Source: a bacterium (lineage in GTDB: Bacteria > Cyanobacteriota > Sericytochromatia > S15B-MN24 > VGJW01). From it: a stretch of DNA of 10,176 nt. Made by a program: the position numbers and the translations under genes. The DNA is taken from positions 1-10,176 of the forward strand of contig JAJYIO010000051.1 in assembly GCA_021790035.1 (NCBI GenBank). The letters run 5' to 3'. How positions within the stretch are numbered: position 1 is the stretch's first letter; each line of letters begins with the position of its first letter. The notes below the pieces were generated by a model that worked only from the letters and a program-made list of their open reading frames with translations, had not been told where the DNA came from and ran no database searches. This document shows positions 1 to 5,545 of the stretch, piece after piece.

Positions 1-528
1 GTGGGCTACCTGCAGGCGGAACCCCTGCAATCCACCGACCGGCGCGACGTCGTGCCACGGAACGACGCCCTCGGGGACCTTGAGATTGAACTTGCGCGTC
101 ACCCAGCTCAGGGCCTGGGCGAGCCCGAGCCGCCGGGTCAGGCCCCAGAGCCCGATGTCGACCCCGGACACGACGAGGCCGGACGGCAGCCAGTCGAGCT
201 GGATGTCGTTGACGCGAATGACCTTGGCGCCGTTCGTGTCGATGACCTGGGCGTCGAGGATGTCCCGCGAGAGGTAGAGGAGGTCTTCTGCGAGCGGAGC
301 TGAGACATAGGAGCTGGCCGACTTCTTGAGCCTGAACGGATCGGTAGATTCCTGGACGTCTTCGATCGGTACGATGACTTGACGGCGCCCGCGTCGCCGC
401 AATATCAGGGCGACCACGACCAGGGAGGTCCCCTTCTGCTCGACGACGAAGTCGTGAACCTTGCCGACCAGCTCGCCTTCGCTGCCCAGAACCGGCCGGT
501 TGAGGATGTGACTGATGAAGTACGTCAT
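1..528 (-). CDS. PRC-barrel protein, N-terminal part (probable MgtE_N/CBS Mg2+-regulatory protein), cut by window edge
   Basis: Only the first 176 residues are visible; the frame stays open to position 1. Two PRC-barrel-like beta units can be read: about residues 13-58 (GSEGELVGKVHDFVVE, then RRQVIVPIEDV) and about 82-125 (LSRDILDAQVIDTNGAKVIR, then VNDIQL and a GVDIGLWGLTRRLG stretch). The last residues (VPWHDVAPV...FRLQVAH) are what, in family members I know, directly precedes an MgtE N-terminal (HPADLAD-type) domain and a CBS pair; that continuation is inferred, not seen. Such proteins are cytoplasmic and resemble the regulatory half of the MgtE Mg2+ channel without its membrane part. The ATG sits 12 nt after the transporter stop, and the Shine-Dalgarno GGAGG overlaps that stop (TAGGAGGG), so the two are co-transcribed and probably translationally coupled. 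The gene therefore lies under the same M-box. It could act as a cytosolic Mg2+ sensor or gate for the transporter. Confidence 0.85.
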   Translation of the reverse strand, partial: MTYFISHILNRPVLGSEGELVGKVHDFVVEQKGTSLVVVALILRRRGRRQVIVPIEDVQESTDPFRLKKSASSYVSAPLAEDLLYLSRDILDAQVIDTNGAKVIRVNDIQLDWLPSGLVVSGVDIGLWGLTRRLGLAQALSWVTRKFNLKVPEGVVPWHDVAPVGGLQGFRLQVAH

Positions 529-540
529 GAGTCAGCCCTC

Positions 541-1908
541 CTACGCCGTGATCTTCGTGAACGCCCGTGCCGGACCCGCTGCAGAGGGTATCTCCGGAGC
601 GATACCCACCGCAGGTGCCGAGCCGGGGCTTGCGGGCATGAGGCTGGGAAACAGCGAGGTTACCACCAGCGCGGCGGTCAGGCCGATCATGATCGCCACG
701 CTGACCCACGAAATGGCGTTGTAGACCGGACCATTGACCCAGCGGCCCATGATCCGCTTCTCGTTGATGAGGATGAGCATGAAGATGAGGATGAACGGCA
801 GCAAGATGCCGTTGACGACCTGCGACCAGAACATGATCCCGAGGAGCGGAGCGTGGGGGATGAGCACGACGCCTGCGCCGATCAGGATCAAGACGGTGTA
901 GATCGAGATGAACCACGGGGCTTCCTTGAAGGACCGGTCGATCCCGGCCTCCCAGCCCATGCCCTCGCAGATGTAGTACGAGGTGGCCAGGGGCAGGATC
1001 GAGGCCGTAAAGAGCGAGGCGTTGAAGAGGCCGAACGCAAAGAGGACGGTGGCCCACTTCCCGGCCAGCGGGGCAAGGGCAGCTGCGACCTGCCCGGCGT
1101 CGGTGAACTGGACGTTCGGGTCGTGGTGCATGTAGACGGTGGCGGCGCACGCCACGATGATGAAGAAGGCGATGACGTCCGTGATGATGCAGCCGATCAC
1201 CACGTCGATGCGGCTCAGCGGATACTGCTCCGGCTTGACACGCTTCTCCACGACAGCCGACTGGATGTAGAACTGCATCCAGGGAGCGATGGTCGTCCCG
1301 ACGACGCCGATCATCATGGAGAGGTAACCAGCGTCGACGTGGAACGTGGGCACGAAGGTCGCCTTGGTGACCTCGGCCCAGCTGGGATGCGCCATGACGC
1401 CCGAGATCACGTATGCGATGTAAAACACGCAGGCCGTGAGAAAGTACTTCTCCGCGGCCTTGAACGTCCCCTTGACGATCAGCCACCAGACGAAACCGGC
1501 GGCCAGGGGCACCACGAGGTACTTGCTGACCCCGAAGATCTGCACGCTCGACGCGATGCCGGAGAACTCGGCCACGGTATTGCCCATGTCGGCGACGAGA
1601 AGTGCCAGCAACACGTAGACCGTGACGCGCAGGCCAAAACGCTCGCGGATGAGGTCCGACAGGCCTTTGCCCGTGATCGCCCCCATCCGGGCGCTCATCT
1701 CCTGGACGACGATCAGGGCGATCGTGGTGGGGATCAGCGTCCAGAGGAGCGCGGTCCCGTACTGGGCTCCGGCCAGCGAGTAGGTGGTGATGCCGCCGGC
1801 GTCGTTATCCGCGTTGGCGGTGATGATGCCCGGACCGAGCACGGCCAGGAAAAGGAGAATGGGCCTCCAGGAGAGCGAGGCCCAGGGACGGCGGAAGACT
1901 GCGGGCAT
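541..1908 (-). CDS. Nramp-related magnesium transporter (NRMT/NMT clade of SLC11)
   Basis: A 455-aa integral membrane protein of the Nramp/SLC11 fold with about 11 hydrophobic segments. The TM1 metal-site motif, DPGN in classical MntH, reads DAGG here (residues 36-39, within GPGIITANADNDAGGITTYS). The TM6 motif MPH reads APW (208-210, GTTIAPWMQFYIQS). Loss of the soft methionine ligand and of the TM1 Asn are marks of the NRMT clade, which is known to carry Mg2+ and Mn2+ without proton coupling; classical Nramps keep Met for transition metals. I infer Mg2+ import, supported by the M-box riboswitch upstream and the PRC/MgtE-type partner downstream. The start was set at the ATG at 1908 because GGAGGT lies 7 nt upstream and the conserved region begins soon after; an in-frame GTG at 2013 would add 35 residues with no family-like sequence. 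The tail (about 425-455) is Pro/Ala-rich and probably disordered. Any automatic MntH (manganese) label would be misleading. Confidence 0.93.
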   Translation of the reverse strand: MPAVFRRPWASLSWRPILLFLAVLGPGIITANADNDAGGITTYSLAGAQYGTALLWTLIPTTIALIVVQEMSARMGAITGKGLSDLIRERFGLRVTVYVLLALLVADMGNTVAEFSGIASSVQIFGVSKYLVVPLAAGFVWWLIVKGTFKAAEKYFLTACVFYIAYVISGVMAHPSWAEVTKATFVPTFHVDAGYLSMMIGVVGTTIAPWMQFYIQSAVVEKRVKPEQYPLSRIDVVIGCIITDVIAFFIIVACAATVYMHHDPNVQFTDAGQVAAALAPLAGKWATVLFAFGLFNASLFTASILPLATSYYICEGMGWEAGIDRSFKEAPWFISIYTVLILIGAGVVLIPHAPLLGIMFWSQVVNGILLPFILIFMLILINEKRIMGRWVNGPVYNAISWVSVAIMIGLTAALVVTSLFPSLMPASPGSAPAVGIAPEIPSAAGPARAFTKITA

Positions 1909-2026
1909 GGCCGTTACCTCCACGCCCGACGCGGGCCGAAGAAGAGAGCGAGAAGCGAGTACATGGCGACCTCCGTTCGATGAACTGTACGCGGCAACTG
2001 GGAGGCCGTTCACTGTCAGATTCCAT
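1805..2026 (-). CDS. Possible leader ORF beginning MESDSERPP, overlapping the transporter start
   Basis: AAAGGAGGTGA, an almost full complement of a 16S rRNA tail, lies 7 nt before the ATG at 2026. It is the strongest ribosome-binding site in the window. The frame runs 73 codons and ends about 100 nt inside the transporter in a different frame, and its later part looks like ordinary out-of-frame sequence. The start (acidic residues, then Pro-Pro at 9-10) recalls the acidic/proline-rich MgtL leader of Salmonella mgtA, but that is only a resemblance. The ribosome-binding site itself is clear; whether a functional peptide is made is doubtful. Confidence 0.25.
   Translation of the reverse strand: MESDSERPPSCRVQFIERRSPCTRFSLSSSARVGRGGNGHARSLPPSLGLALLEAHSPFPGRARSGHHHRQRG
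1914..1964 (-). CDS. Possible 16-aa leader peptide (MYSLLALFFGPRRAWR)
   Basis: This short open frame has a good GGAGGT Shine-Dalgarno 4 nt before its ATG. Its stop TAA overlaps the Shine-Dalgarno of the transporter (GGAGGTAA), which is the geometry expected for translational coupling. The peptide has a hydrophobic half followed by a basic, Trp-containing end. It resembles no family I know. It sits downstream of the riboswitch terminator, so it would be made only when the switch is on. It may be a regulatory uORF, or simply a fortuitous frame. Confidence 0.35.
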   Translation of the reverse strand: MYSLLALFFGPRRAWR

Positions 2027-2048
2027 CTCGCTCACCTCCTTTCTCTCG

Positions 2049-2080
2049 AAAAAAATCCCCACCGCCAGAGTGGCGTGGGG
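2049..2080 (-). terminator. Intrinsic terminator of the M-box expression platform
   Basis: On the minus strand CCCCACGCCA, loop CTC, then TGGCGGTGGGG forms a 10-bp stem with one bulged G, followed by ATTTTTTT. It lies about 35 nt after the aptamer and before the first translation start. Its left arm (CCCC at 2080-2077) also belongs to the CGTCCCC segment (2083-2077), which can pair with GGGGACG at 2120-2114. That pairing is a competing antiterminator. Confidence 0.92.
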
Positions 2081-2114
2081 ACGCATGAAATCACGTGCCG
2101 GAGAGCATCCGGCC

Positions 2115-2274
2115 GTCCCCTATCGTAAGAGCTTTGGCAATGACAAGCGTAGAGAGAACTCTCAGCCGCTTCGGGTAACGCCTTAGCTCGGCGGAACCTG
2201 GTCTATCCGTCGGGGTCTCTCGACCTTTCCGGACAGCGGCCTGTGTCTTGTCAGACGCCTCGCCTAACGAGGAC
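2115..2274 (-). promoter_or_regulatory. M-box (ykoK) Mg2+-sensing riboswitch
   Basis: The minus strand carries the conserved 5' block TCGTTAGGCGAGGC (2270-2257), a GTCT/AGAC hairpin, the GGCCGCTG block with a later AGCGGCT partner, and the conserved 3' block ACGCTTGTC followed by GCCAAAGCTCTTACGAT. These match the B. subtilis mgtE M-box blocks as I recall them. P1 is read as GTCC plus CGT (2274-2271, 2269-2267) pairing with ACG plus GGAC (2126-2124, 2118-2115). The GGGGAC used by the 3' side of P1 is also the antiterminator arm. Hence Mg2+-bound aptamer: P1 forms, the antiterminator cannot, and the terminator stops transcription. Low Mg2+: GGGGACG pairs with CGTCCCC and the transporter is made. 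The pairing is visible; the direction of control is inferred from known M-boxes. Confidence 0.92.
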
Positions 2275-2284
2275 TCTGAAATCG

Positions 2285-2313
2285 ACGTTAAACGCTTAAC
2301 AATCGAGTGTCAA
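2285..2313 (-). promoter_or_regulatory. Sigma-70-type promoter of the M-box/transporter unit
   Basis: A perfect TTGACA -35 (2313-2308) is followed, after a 17-nt spacer, by TAACGT (2290-2285), which keeps the key T1, A2 and T6 of the -10 box. Transcription would start near 2278, a few bases before the first P1 nucleotide of the riboswitch. That position supports the call. Confidence 0.75.
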
Positions 2314-2529
2314 GGCTTGGCCAGGCAAACTTGACAGCTCGTTACAAGAGCGACCGTTGAACCCCTCCTCCGCCCCCTGGACCATCGGCCTCATCGCCGG
2401 CGAAGACCCGGATCTCGACCCGCAACCTGCCAGTCGGCGTGCCCGCCAACCGGGAAGCATCCGGCCGGAGCGCGATTCGGGCCGCATGGTAGACTGTATC
2501 ATCGTCATTTCAAAGCTCGGAGGCTGGAC

Positions 2530-4212
2530 ATGACTGACAATGGTTCCAGCTTGAGCTTCGGTGACCTGGGCCTGTCTGAGGATCTGATCGAATCCCTCGA
2601 TCGCAACGGGATCAGGGAGCCCCTGGAGGTGCAGAGACGGGCCATACCGCTCGTCCTGGACGGAAGGGACCTGCTGGTCCAGTCGCGGACGGGAACCGGC
2701 AAGACCCTGGCCTTCGTGCTGCCGCTGTTGCAGCGCGTCGACCCCGAGTACGGGTTTCCCCAGGCCCTGGTCGTGGCCCCGACTCGCGAACTCGCCAACC
2801 AGGTGGGAGCGGTCTTTGCCCGGATCGGGCGTTCCCTGGGCATTCGCACGGCGACGCTGACGGGTGGCGTGCCATACGGCGAGCAGTTGCAGGCCCTCCG
2901 GCACGGGGTCCACGTCGTGATCGGGACGCCCGGCCGACTCTGCGACCACATCGACCGGCGGACGCTGAGCTTGAAGTCATGCGAGTTCGTGGCGCTCGAC
3001 GAGGCGGATGAGATCCTGGACATGGGCTTCCAGGAGGATCTGGAGAAGATACTCGAAAGCCTGCCGGCCAAGCGCCAAACCTTGCTTTTCTCGGCCACCC
3101 TGGCGGACGAGATCGAGCGTCTGGCCCACCGCTACATGCGACAGCCCGAGCGGTTGAGCCTGAGTTCAGGACTGAAGGCCGCGGCGACCCTGCGCCATGT
3201 CGTCTGCGAGGTGAACCGGGCGGCCAAGTATGAATCTCTGGTCAACCTGCTACACGTCGAGCAGCCCGAACTTGCGCTCGTCTTCTGTCATACCAAGCTG
3301 GACACCGAGGACCTGGCGCGCCGCCTGCTGGCCGAAGGCTTCAAGGTCGGCTGCCTGAACGGCAACCTGGCCCAGGCCGTGCGGTCGAGTACCCTCGAAT
3401 CGTTCCGCCAGCACGAGATCACGGTGCTGGTCGCGACCGATGTCGCGGCGCGGGGAATCGATGTGCGAGGCATCACCCACGTCTTCAACTACGACATCCC
3501 GGCCAACGTCGAGAACTACATCCACCGCGGGGGCCGGGCCGGCCGCGCCGGGCACGAGGGTCGGGTCCTCAACCTGGTGGCGCCGGCGGATCGCAGGAAG
3601 ATCCAGACGATCGTGTCGGCGGCGCAGATCCGGATCGAGAACCGACTGGTTCCCCGCGGGAACGAGGTGCGCAAGACGCTTCGCGACAAGTTCTTCGAGA
3701 CTCTTGCCAACCGCATCGAGGCGGGCGCCCTGGACGACTTTCGCGAATTCGCGGCCGAGCTGCTGGAGAACCTGGACGCCGCCGCACTCGTCTCGGCGCT
3801 GTTGCAGGACGTCCAGGCGGGGACCGGCCACCTGGCCGCCGGGTACGACATCGAGCCCCCCGGACGATCGGTCCGCAAGCAAGCTGAGCGCGACGCGAAG
3901 CGCCCCCCGGAGCCGACGGCATCGCCATCGCGAGAGCGCAATCGCTCGCGCACGGAACGTGCGGTGGAAGACGGCATGGTCCGGCTGCGCGTCAGCGTGG
4001 GCAAGGGGGAGAGGCTTCTACCCGGCCATCTGGTGCGGGTGATCTGCAGCAAGGCTCAGATAGCCGGTTCGGCCATCGGGGCGATATCTCTGCTGCCCCA
4101 CCACGCTCTGGTCGATGTCCAGCAAGATGTGGCCAGAAAGGTCGTAGCTGCGCTCGATTGCTCGCGCGACGAGCAGGGACGATCATGGTCGGTGACGGTG
4201 TCCCCGAGCTAG
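2530..4212 (+). CDS. deaD: DEAD-box ATP-dependent RNA helicase with DbpA-type RNA-binding domain (DeaD/CsdA-like)
   Basis: 560 aa. All helicase motifs are readable: Q motif (Gln35, with upstream Phe10), Walker A RTGTGKT (53-59), Ia PTREL (84-88), GG (112-113), TPGR (133-136), DEAD (157-160), SAT (188-190), VFCHTK (251-256), ATDVAARGID (302-311) and HRGGRAGRAG (332-341). A charged, low-complexity linker (about 440-482) leads to a DbpA RNA-binding fold (about 484-558: RLRVSVGKGERLLPGHLVRV, then IGAISL...ALVDV). Proteins of this layout unwind short RNA duplexes in ribosome assembly, cold adaptation and mRNA decay. The ATG has GGAGG 6 nt upstream. An IF-1 gene follows 57 nt later on the same strand, so a shared transcript devoted to translation or RNA remodelling is likely. 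The layout alone does not separate DeaD from DbpA or CshA; DeaD is favoured by length and the charged linker. Confidence 0.93.
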   Translation: MTDNGSSLSFGDLGLSEDLIESLDRNGIREPLEVQRRAIPLVLDGRDLLVQSRTGTGKTLAFVLPLLQRVDPEYGFPQALVVAPTRELANQVGAVFARIGRSLGIRTATLTGGVPYGEQLQALRHGVHVVIGTPGRLCDHIDRRTLSLKSCEFVALDEADEILDMGFQEDLEKILESLPAKRQTLLFSATLADEIERLAHRYMRQPERLSLSSGLKAAATLRHVVCEVNRAAKYESLVNLLHVEQPELALVFCHTKLDTEDLARRLLAEGFKVGCLNGNLAQAVRSSTLESFRQHEITVLVATDVAARGIDVRGITHVFNYDIPANVENYIHRGGRAGRAGHEGRVLNLVAPADRRKIQTIVSAAQIRIENRLVPRGNEVRKTLRDKFFETLANRIEAGALDDFREFAAELLENLDAAALVSALLQDVQAGTGHLAAGYDIEPPGRSVRKQAERDAKRPPEPTASPSRERNRSRTERAVEDGMVRLRVSVGKGERLLPGHLVRVICSKAQIAGSAIGAISLLPHHALVDVQQDVARKVVAALDCSRDEQGRSWSVTVSPS

Positions 4213-4269
4213 AGCAATTTTCGGCGAAGGTCTCGGGCAAGTCCCGGGCGTGATCTTCAGGAGGGTTAG

Positions 4270-4488
4270 TTGAAAGAAGATTCCATCGAGATGGAAGGCA
4301 CGATCCAGGAAGCCCTGTCGAACGGGCTTTTCAGCGTCAAACTCGACAATGACGTGGTGGTGCTGGGCCACCTGGCCGGCAAGATGCGGAAATTTCGGAT
4401 CCGGGTCCTTCAGGGAGATCGGGTCAAGATCGAGCTTTCCCCCTACGACCTTTCCCGCGGCCGGATCACCTACCGCAAGCGCGCCTGA
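4270..4488 (+). CDS. infA: Translation initiation factor IF-1, paralogue 1 (TTG start)
   Basis: 72 aa, the usual IF-1 length, with the S1/OB fold: IEMEGTIQEAL, FSVKLDN, GHLAGKMRKFRIRVLQGDRV, then ELSPYDLSRGRITYRKR. IF-1 binds the ribosomal A site during initiation and helps IF-2 and IF-3. The start is TTG: AGGAGG lies 5 nt upstream, and the next ATG (codon 8) would cut off the first beta strand. It is about 60% identical (counted by eye) to the second IF-1 at 9425 and differs in the central loop (KMRKFRIRV versus KIRKHFIKI). Its place behind an RNA helicase, outside the ribosomal operon, suggests a condition-specific or auxiliary role, for example in cold or stress; that is inference. A 13-bp hairpin follows the stop. 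Confidence 0.93.
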   Translation: MKEDSIEMEGTIQEALSNGLFSVKLDNDVVVLGHLAGKMRKFRIRVLQGDRVKIELSPYDLSRGRITYRKRA

Positions 4489-4495
4489 CGAAGAA

Positions 4496-4546
4496 CCAAG
4501 ACAGCTGCGCCACCTGGTTCGCGAGGTGGCGCAGCTACCGCCTTGG
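4496..4546. terminator. Perfect 13-bp hairpin between convergent genes (probable bidirectional terminator)
   Basis: AGCTGCGCCACCT (4503-4515) and AGGTGGCGCAGCT (4524-4536) are perfect inverted repeats around an 8-nt loop. CCAAG (4496-4500) and CTTGG (4542-4546) can extend the stem beyond an internal loop. There is no U-tract on the plus strand; on the minus strand the stem is followed by a modestly T-rich GTCTTGGTTCTTCG. It lies between the IF-1 stop and the end of the minus-strand gene at 4576, so it probably ends or protects both transcripts. Confidence 0.6.
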
Positions 4547-4575
4547 ATGATGCCGTCCGCAGGTTGGCTGCAGAC

Positions 4576-4887
4576 TCAGTCCGGTCGGGGACCCGGGCGA
4601 TCGACAGGCTCCCAGGCCTTCGCCGTATCGCTCCAGAGGAAGGAACCCACCTGGGACCACCCCCGGCTAGAGGCGGCCCAGAAGGTCAGGAATTCGGCCG
4701 TGCCGTCGACTGGCCGGTAGTAGCCATCCCGCTGCACGACGGGTCGTGACCCGCCCGCGTCGGGACTGCCGAGTTCCGCGACCGATCGCTTTCCGCGATC
4801 CGCGGCCTCACGGCGAGCGGGATTCCCCAGGTTGATGCCCAGCGGCACCCAGTCTCCCTTGGAAATGGGGCAGGTATTGATATCCAT
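4576..4887 (-). CDS. Hypothetical 103-aa protein
   Basis: I recognise no family. The frame beginning MDINTCPISKGDWVPLGINL shows a strong G/C bias at third codon positions, like the real genes here, which is the main reason to accept it. It is Trp-rich in its second half (TFWAASSRGWSQVGSFLWSD) and has a DGYYRPVDG segment; no signal peptide or membrane segment is seen. The middle (about 24-50) is charged and probably flexible. The chosen ATG has only a weak purine run upstream (GAAAGAG); an in-frame ATG at 4947 would add 20 residues and has no ribosome-binding site either. It follows the basic-protein gene on the same strand with a gap of about 130 nt. It may be soluble and lineage-specific. 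Confidence 0.5.
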   Translation of the reverse strand: MDINTCPISKGDWVPLGINLGNPARREAADRGKRSVAELGSPDAGGSRPVVQRDGYYRPVDGTAEFLTFWAASSRGWSQVGSFLWSDTAKAWEPVDRPGPRPD

Positions 4888-5021
4888 GGTGCCACTCTTT
4901 CTCAGCCGGACGGCTATCGCCCATGCTACTGCCACCGGCGCGAGCATGCCACTGGTCGCGCTCCCACAGCGAGGCGCGCCGCTTTCGAGTTGCGGCGGGC
5001 CGCGCAGGGGATGTAGCTAGG

Positions 5022-5246
5022 CTACTGCTCCGTTCCCGTGACGCCAGGCGCCGGGGAGGATGTCGAGAGGGTTTCCGGGGCCCTGGGGGCAGCCGGACCA
5101 GCGGAGGCACTCGGGCCACTGGGGCCACTGGGGCCACTTGGGCGACTGAACCGCCCGCGCCCCATGGGAGGCTTGGGCTTGCGGTGCTTGTTGGCGTTCT
5201 CGCGATTACGCTTGGCCTTCTCGGCCTTCGTCTGGTTCTTGCCCAC
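5022..5246 (-). CDS. Small basic protein with Ser-Gly-Pro repeats, coupled to the zinc-ribbon gene
   Basis: 74 aa from a GTG start. The start is chosen because AGGAG lies 6 nt upstream and the GTG overlaps the stop of the zinc-ribbon gene by one base (TAGTG), the classic geometry for translational coupling. Residues 2-33 are strongly basic and polar (GKNQTKAEKAKRNRENANKH, then RKPKPP and MGRGRF), a composition typical of nucleic-acid binding. Residues 37-46 are a SGP repeat, and the remainder is Pro/Ala/Ser/Thr-rich and probably disordered. I know no named family. The coupling implies a job tied to the zinc-ribbon protein; an RNA-associated accessory role is a guess from composition only. Confidence 0.65.
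   Translation of the reverse strand: MGKNQTKAEKAKRNRENANKHRKPKPPMGRGRFSRPSGPSGPSGPSASAGPAAPRAPETLSTSSPAPGVTGTEQ
5112..5147. repeat. Four 9-bp tandem units (GGGGCCACT and variants)
   Basis: Units at 5112, 5121, 5130 and 5139 read CGGGCCACT, GGGGCCACT, GGGGCCACT and TGGGCGACT. Read on the minus strand inside the basic-protein gene, each unit encodes Ser-Gly-Pro or a variant. The unit length is a multiple of three, so gain or loss of copies would keep the frame. Confidence 0.85.
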
Positions 5247-5545
5247 TAGACTCTCCTGAAGCAGTCGCGGCAATACACCGGCTTGGCTCCCGATGGGCGG
5301 AAGGGGACCTGGGTCGCGACGCCACAGGCACTGCACACCGCGTCGAAAAGCTGACGCTCGGAAGAATAGGAGCCGCCGCCGCCTTGCCGACCACCCCCGC
5401 CCCGGTTCTGCTTGGCTGCCGTGCGGCAATCCTTGCAGCGCCGCGGAGGATTGGTGAATCCCTTCTGATAGAAGAATTCCTGTTCGGCAACGGTGAAGAC
5501 AAACTCTCTCGAGCAGTCGCAGCAGACGATCTGTTGATCGTTCAT
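5246..5545 (-). CDS. Double zinc-ribbon protein (zinc-ribbon plus CxxC-x17-CxxC domain)
   Basis: 99 aa with two zinc-binding modules. The first (residues 6-43) has Cys8/Cys11 and Cys37/Cys40 around EFVFTVAEQEFFYQKGF and NPPRRCKDCR, matching the probable zinc-ribbon family PF13451. The second (about 68-98) has Cys71/Cys74 and Cys92/Cys95 with exactly 17 residues between the pairs (CSACGVATQVPF, then KPVYCRDCF), matching the CxxC-x17-CxxC domain (TIGR04272). A Gly/Arg-rich linker (48-58, RGGGGRQGGGG) joins them and recalls RGG-type RNA-binding segments. No catalytic residues are evident. The biochemical function of these domains is not established as far as I know; a nucleic-acid or ribosome-associated role is inferred from the ribbons and linker. 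The ATG at 5545 has a weak AAAGGG about 10 nt upstream. The basic-protein gene overlaps its stop by one base. Confidence 0.85.
   Translation of the reverse strand: MNDQQIVCCDCSREFVFTVAEQEFFYQKGFTNPPRRCKDCRTAAKQNRGGGGRQGGGGSYSSERQLFDAVCSACGVATQVPFRPSGAKPVYCRDCFRRV

Noticed and set aside
379..1983. A 534-codon open frame on the plus strand
   Set aside because: It lies antisense to the transporter, is full of Asp/His/Arg/Gly without any domain, and is what third-position GC bias produces on the opposite strand.
1909..2013. GTG start at 2013 for the transporter
   Set aside because: No ribosome-binding site at proper distance, and the 35 added residues do not resemble the family; ATG 1908 has GGAGGT 7 nt upstream.
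2296..2949. Minus-strand frame of 217 codons over the helicase start
   Set aside because: Mostly antisense to helicase motifs; it would also run through the transporter promoter region.
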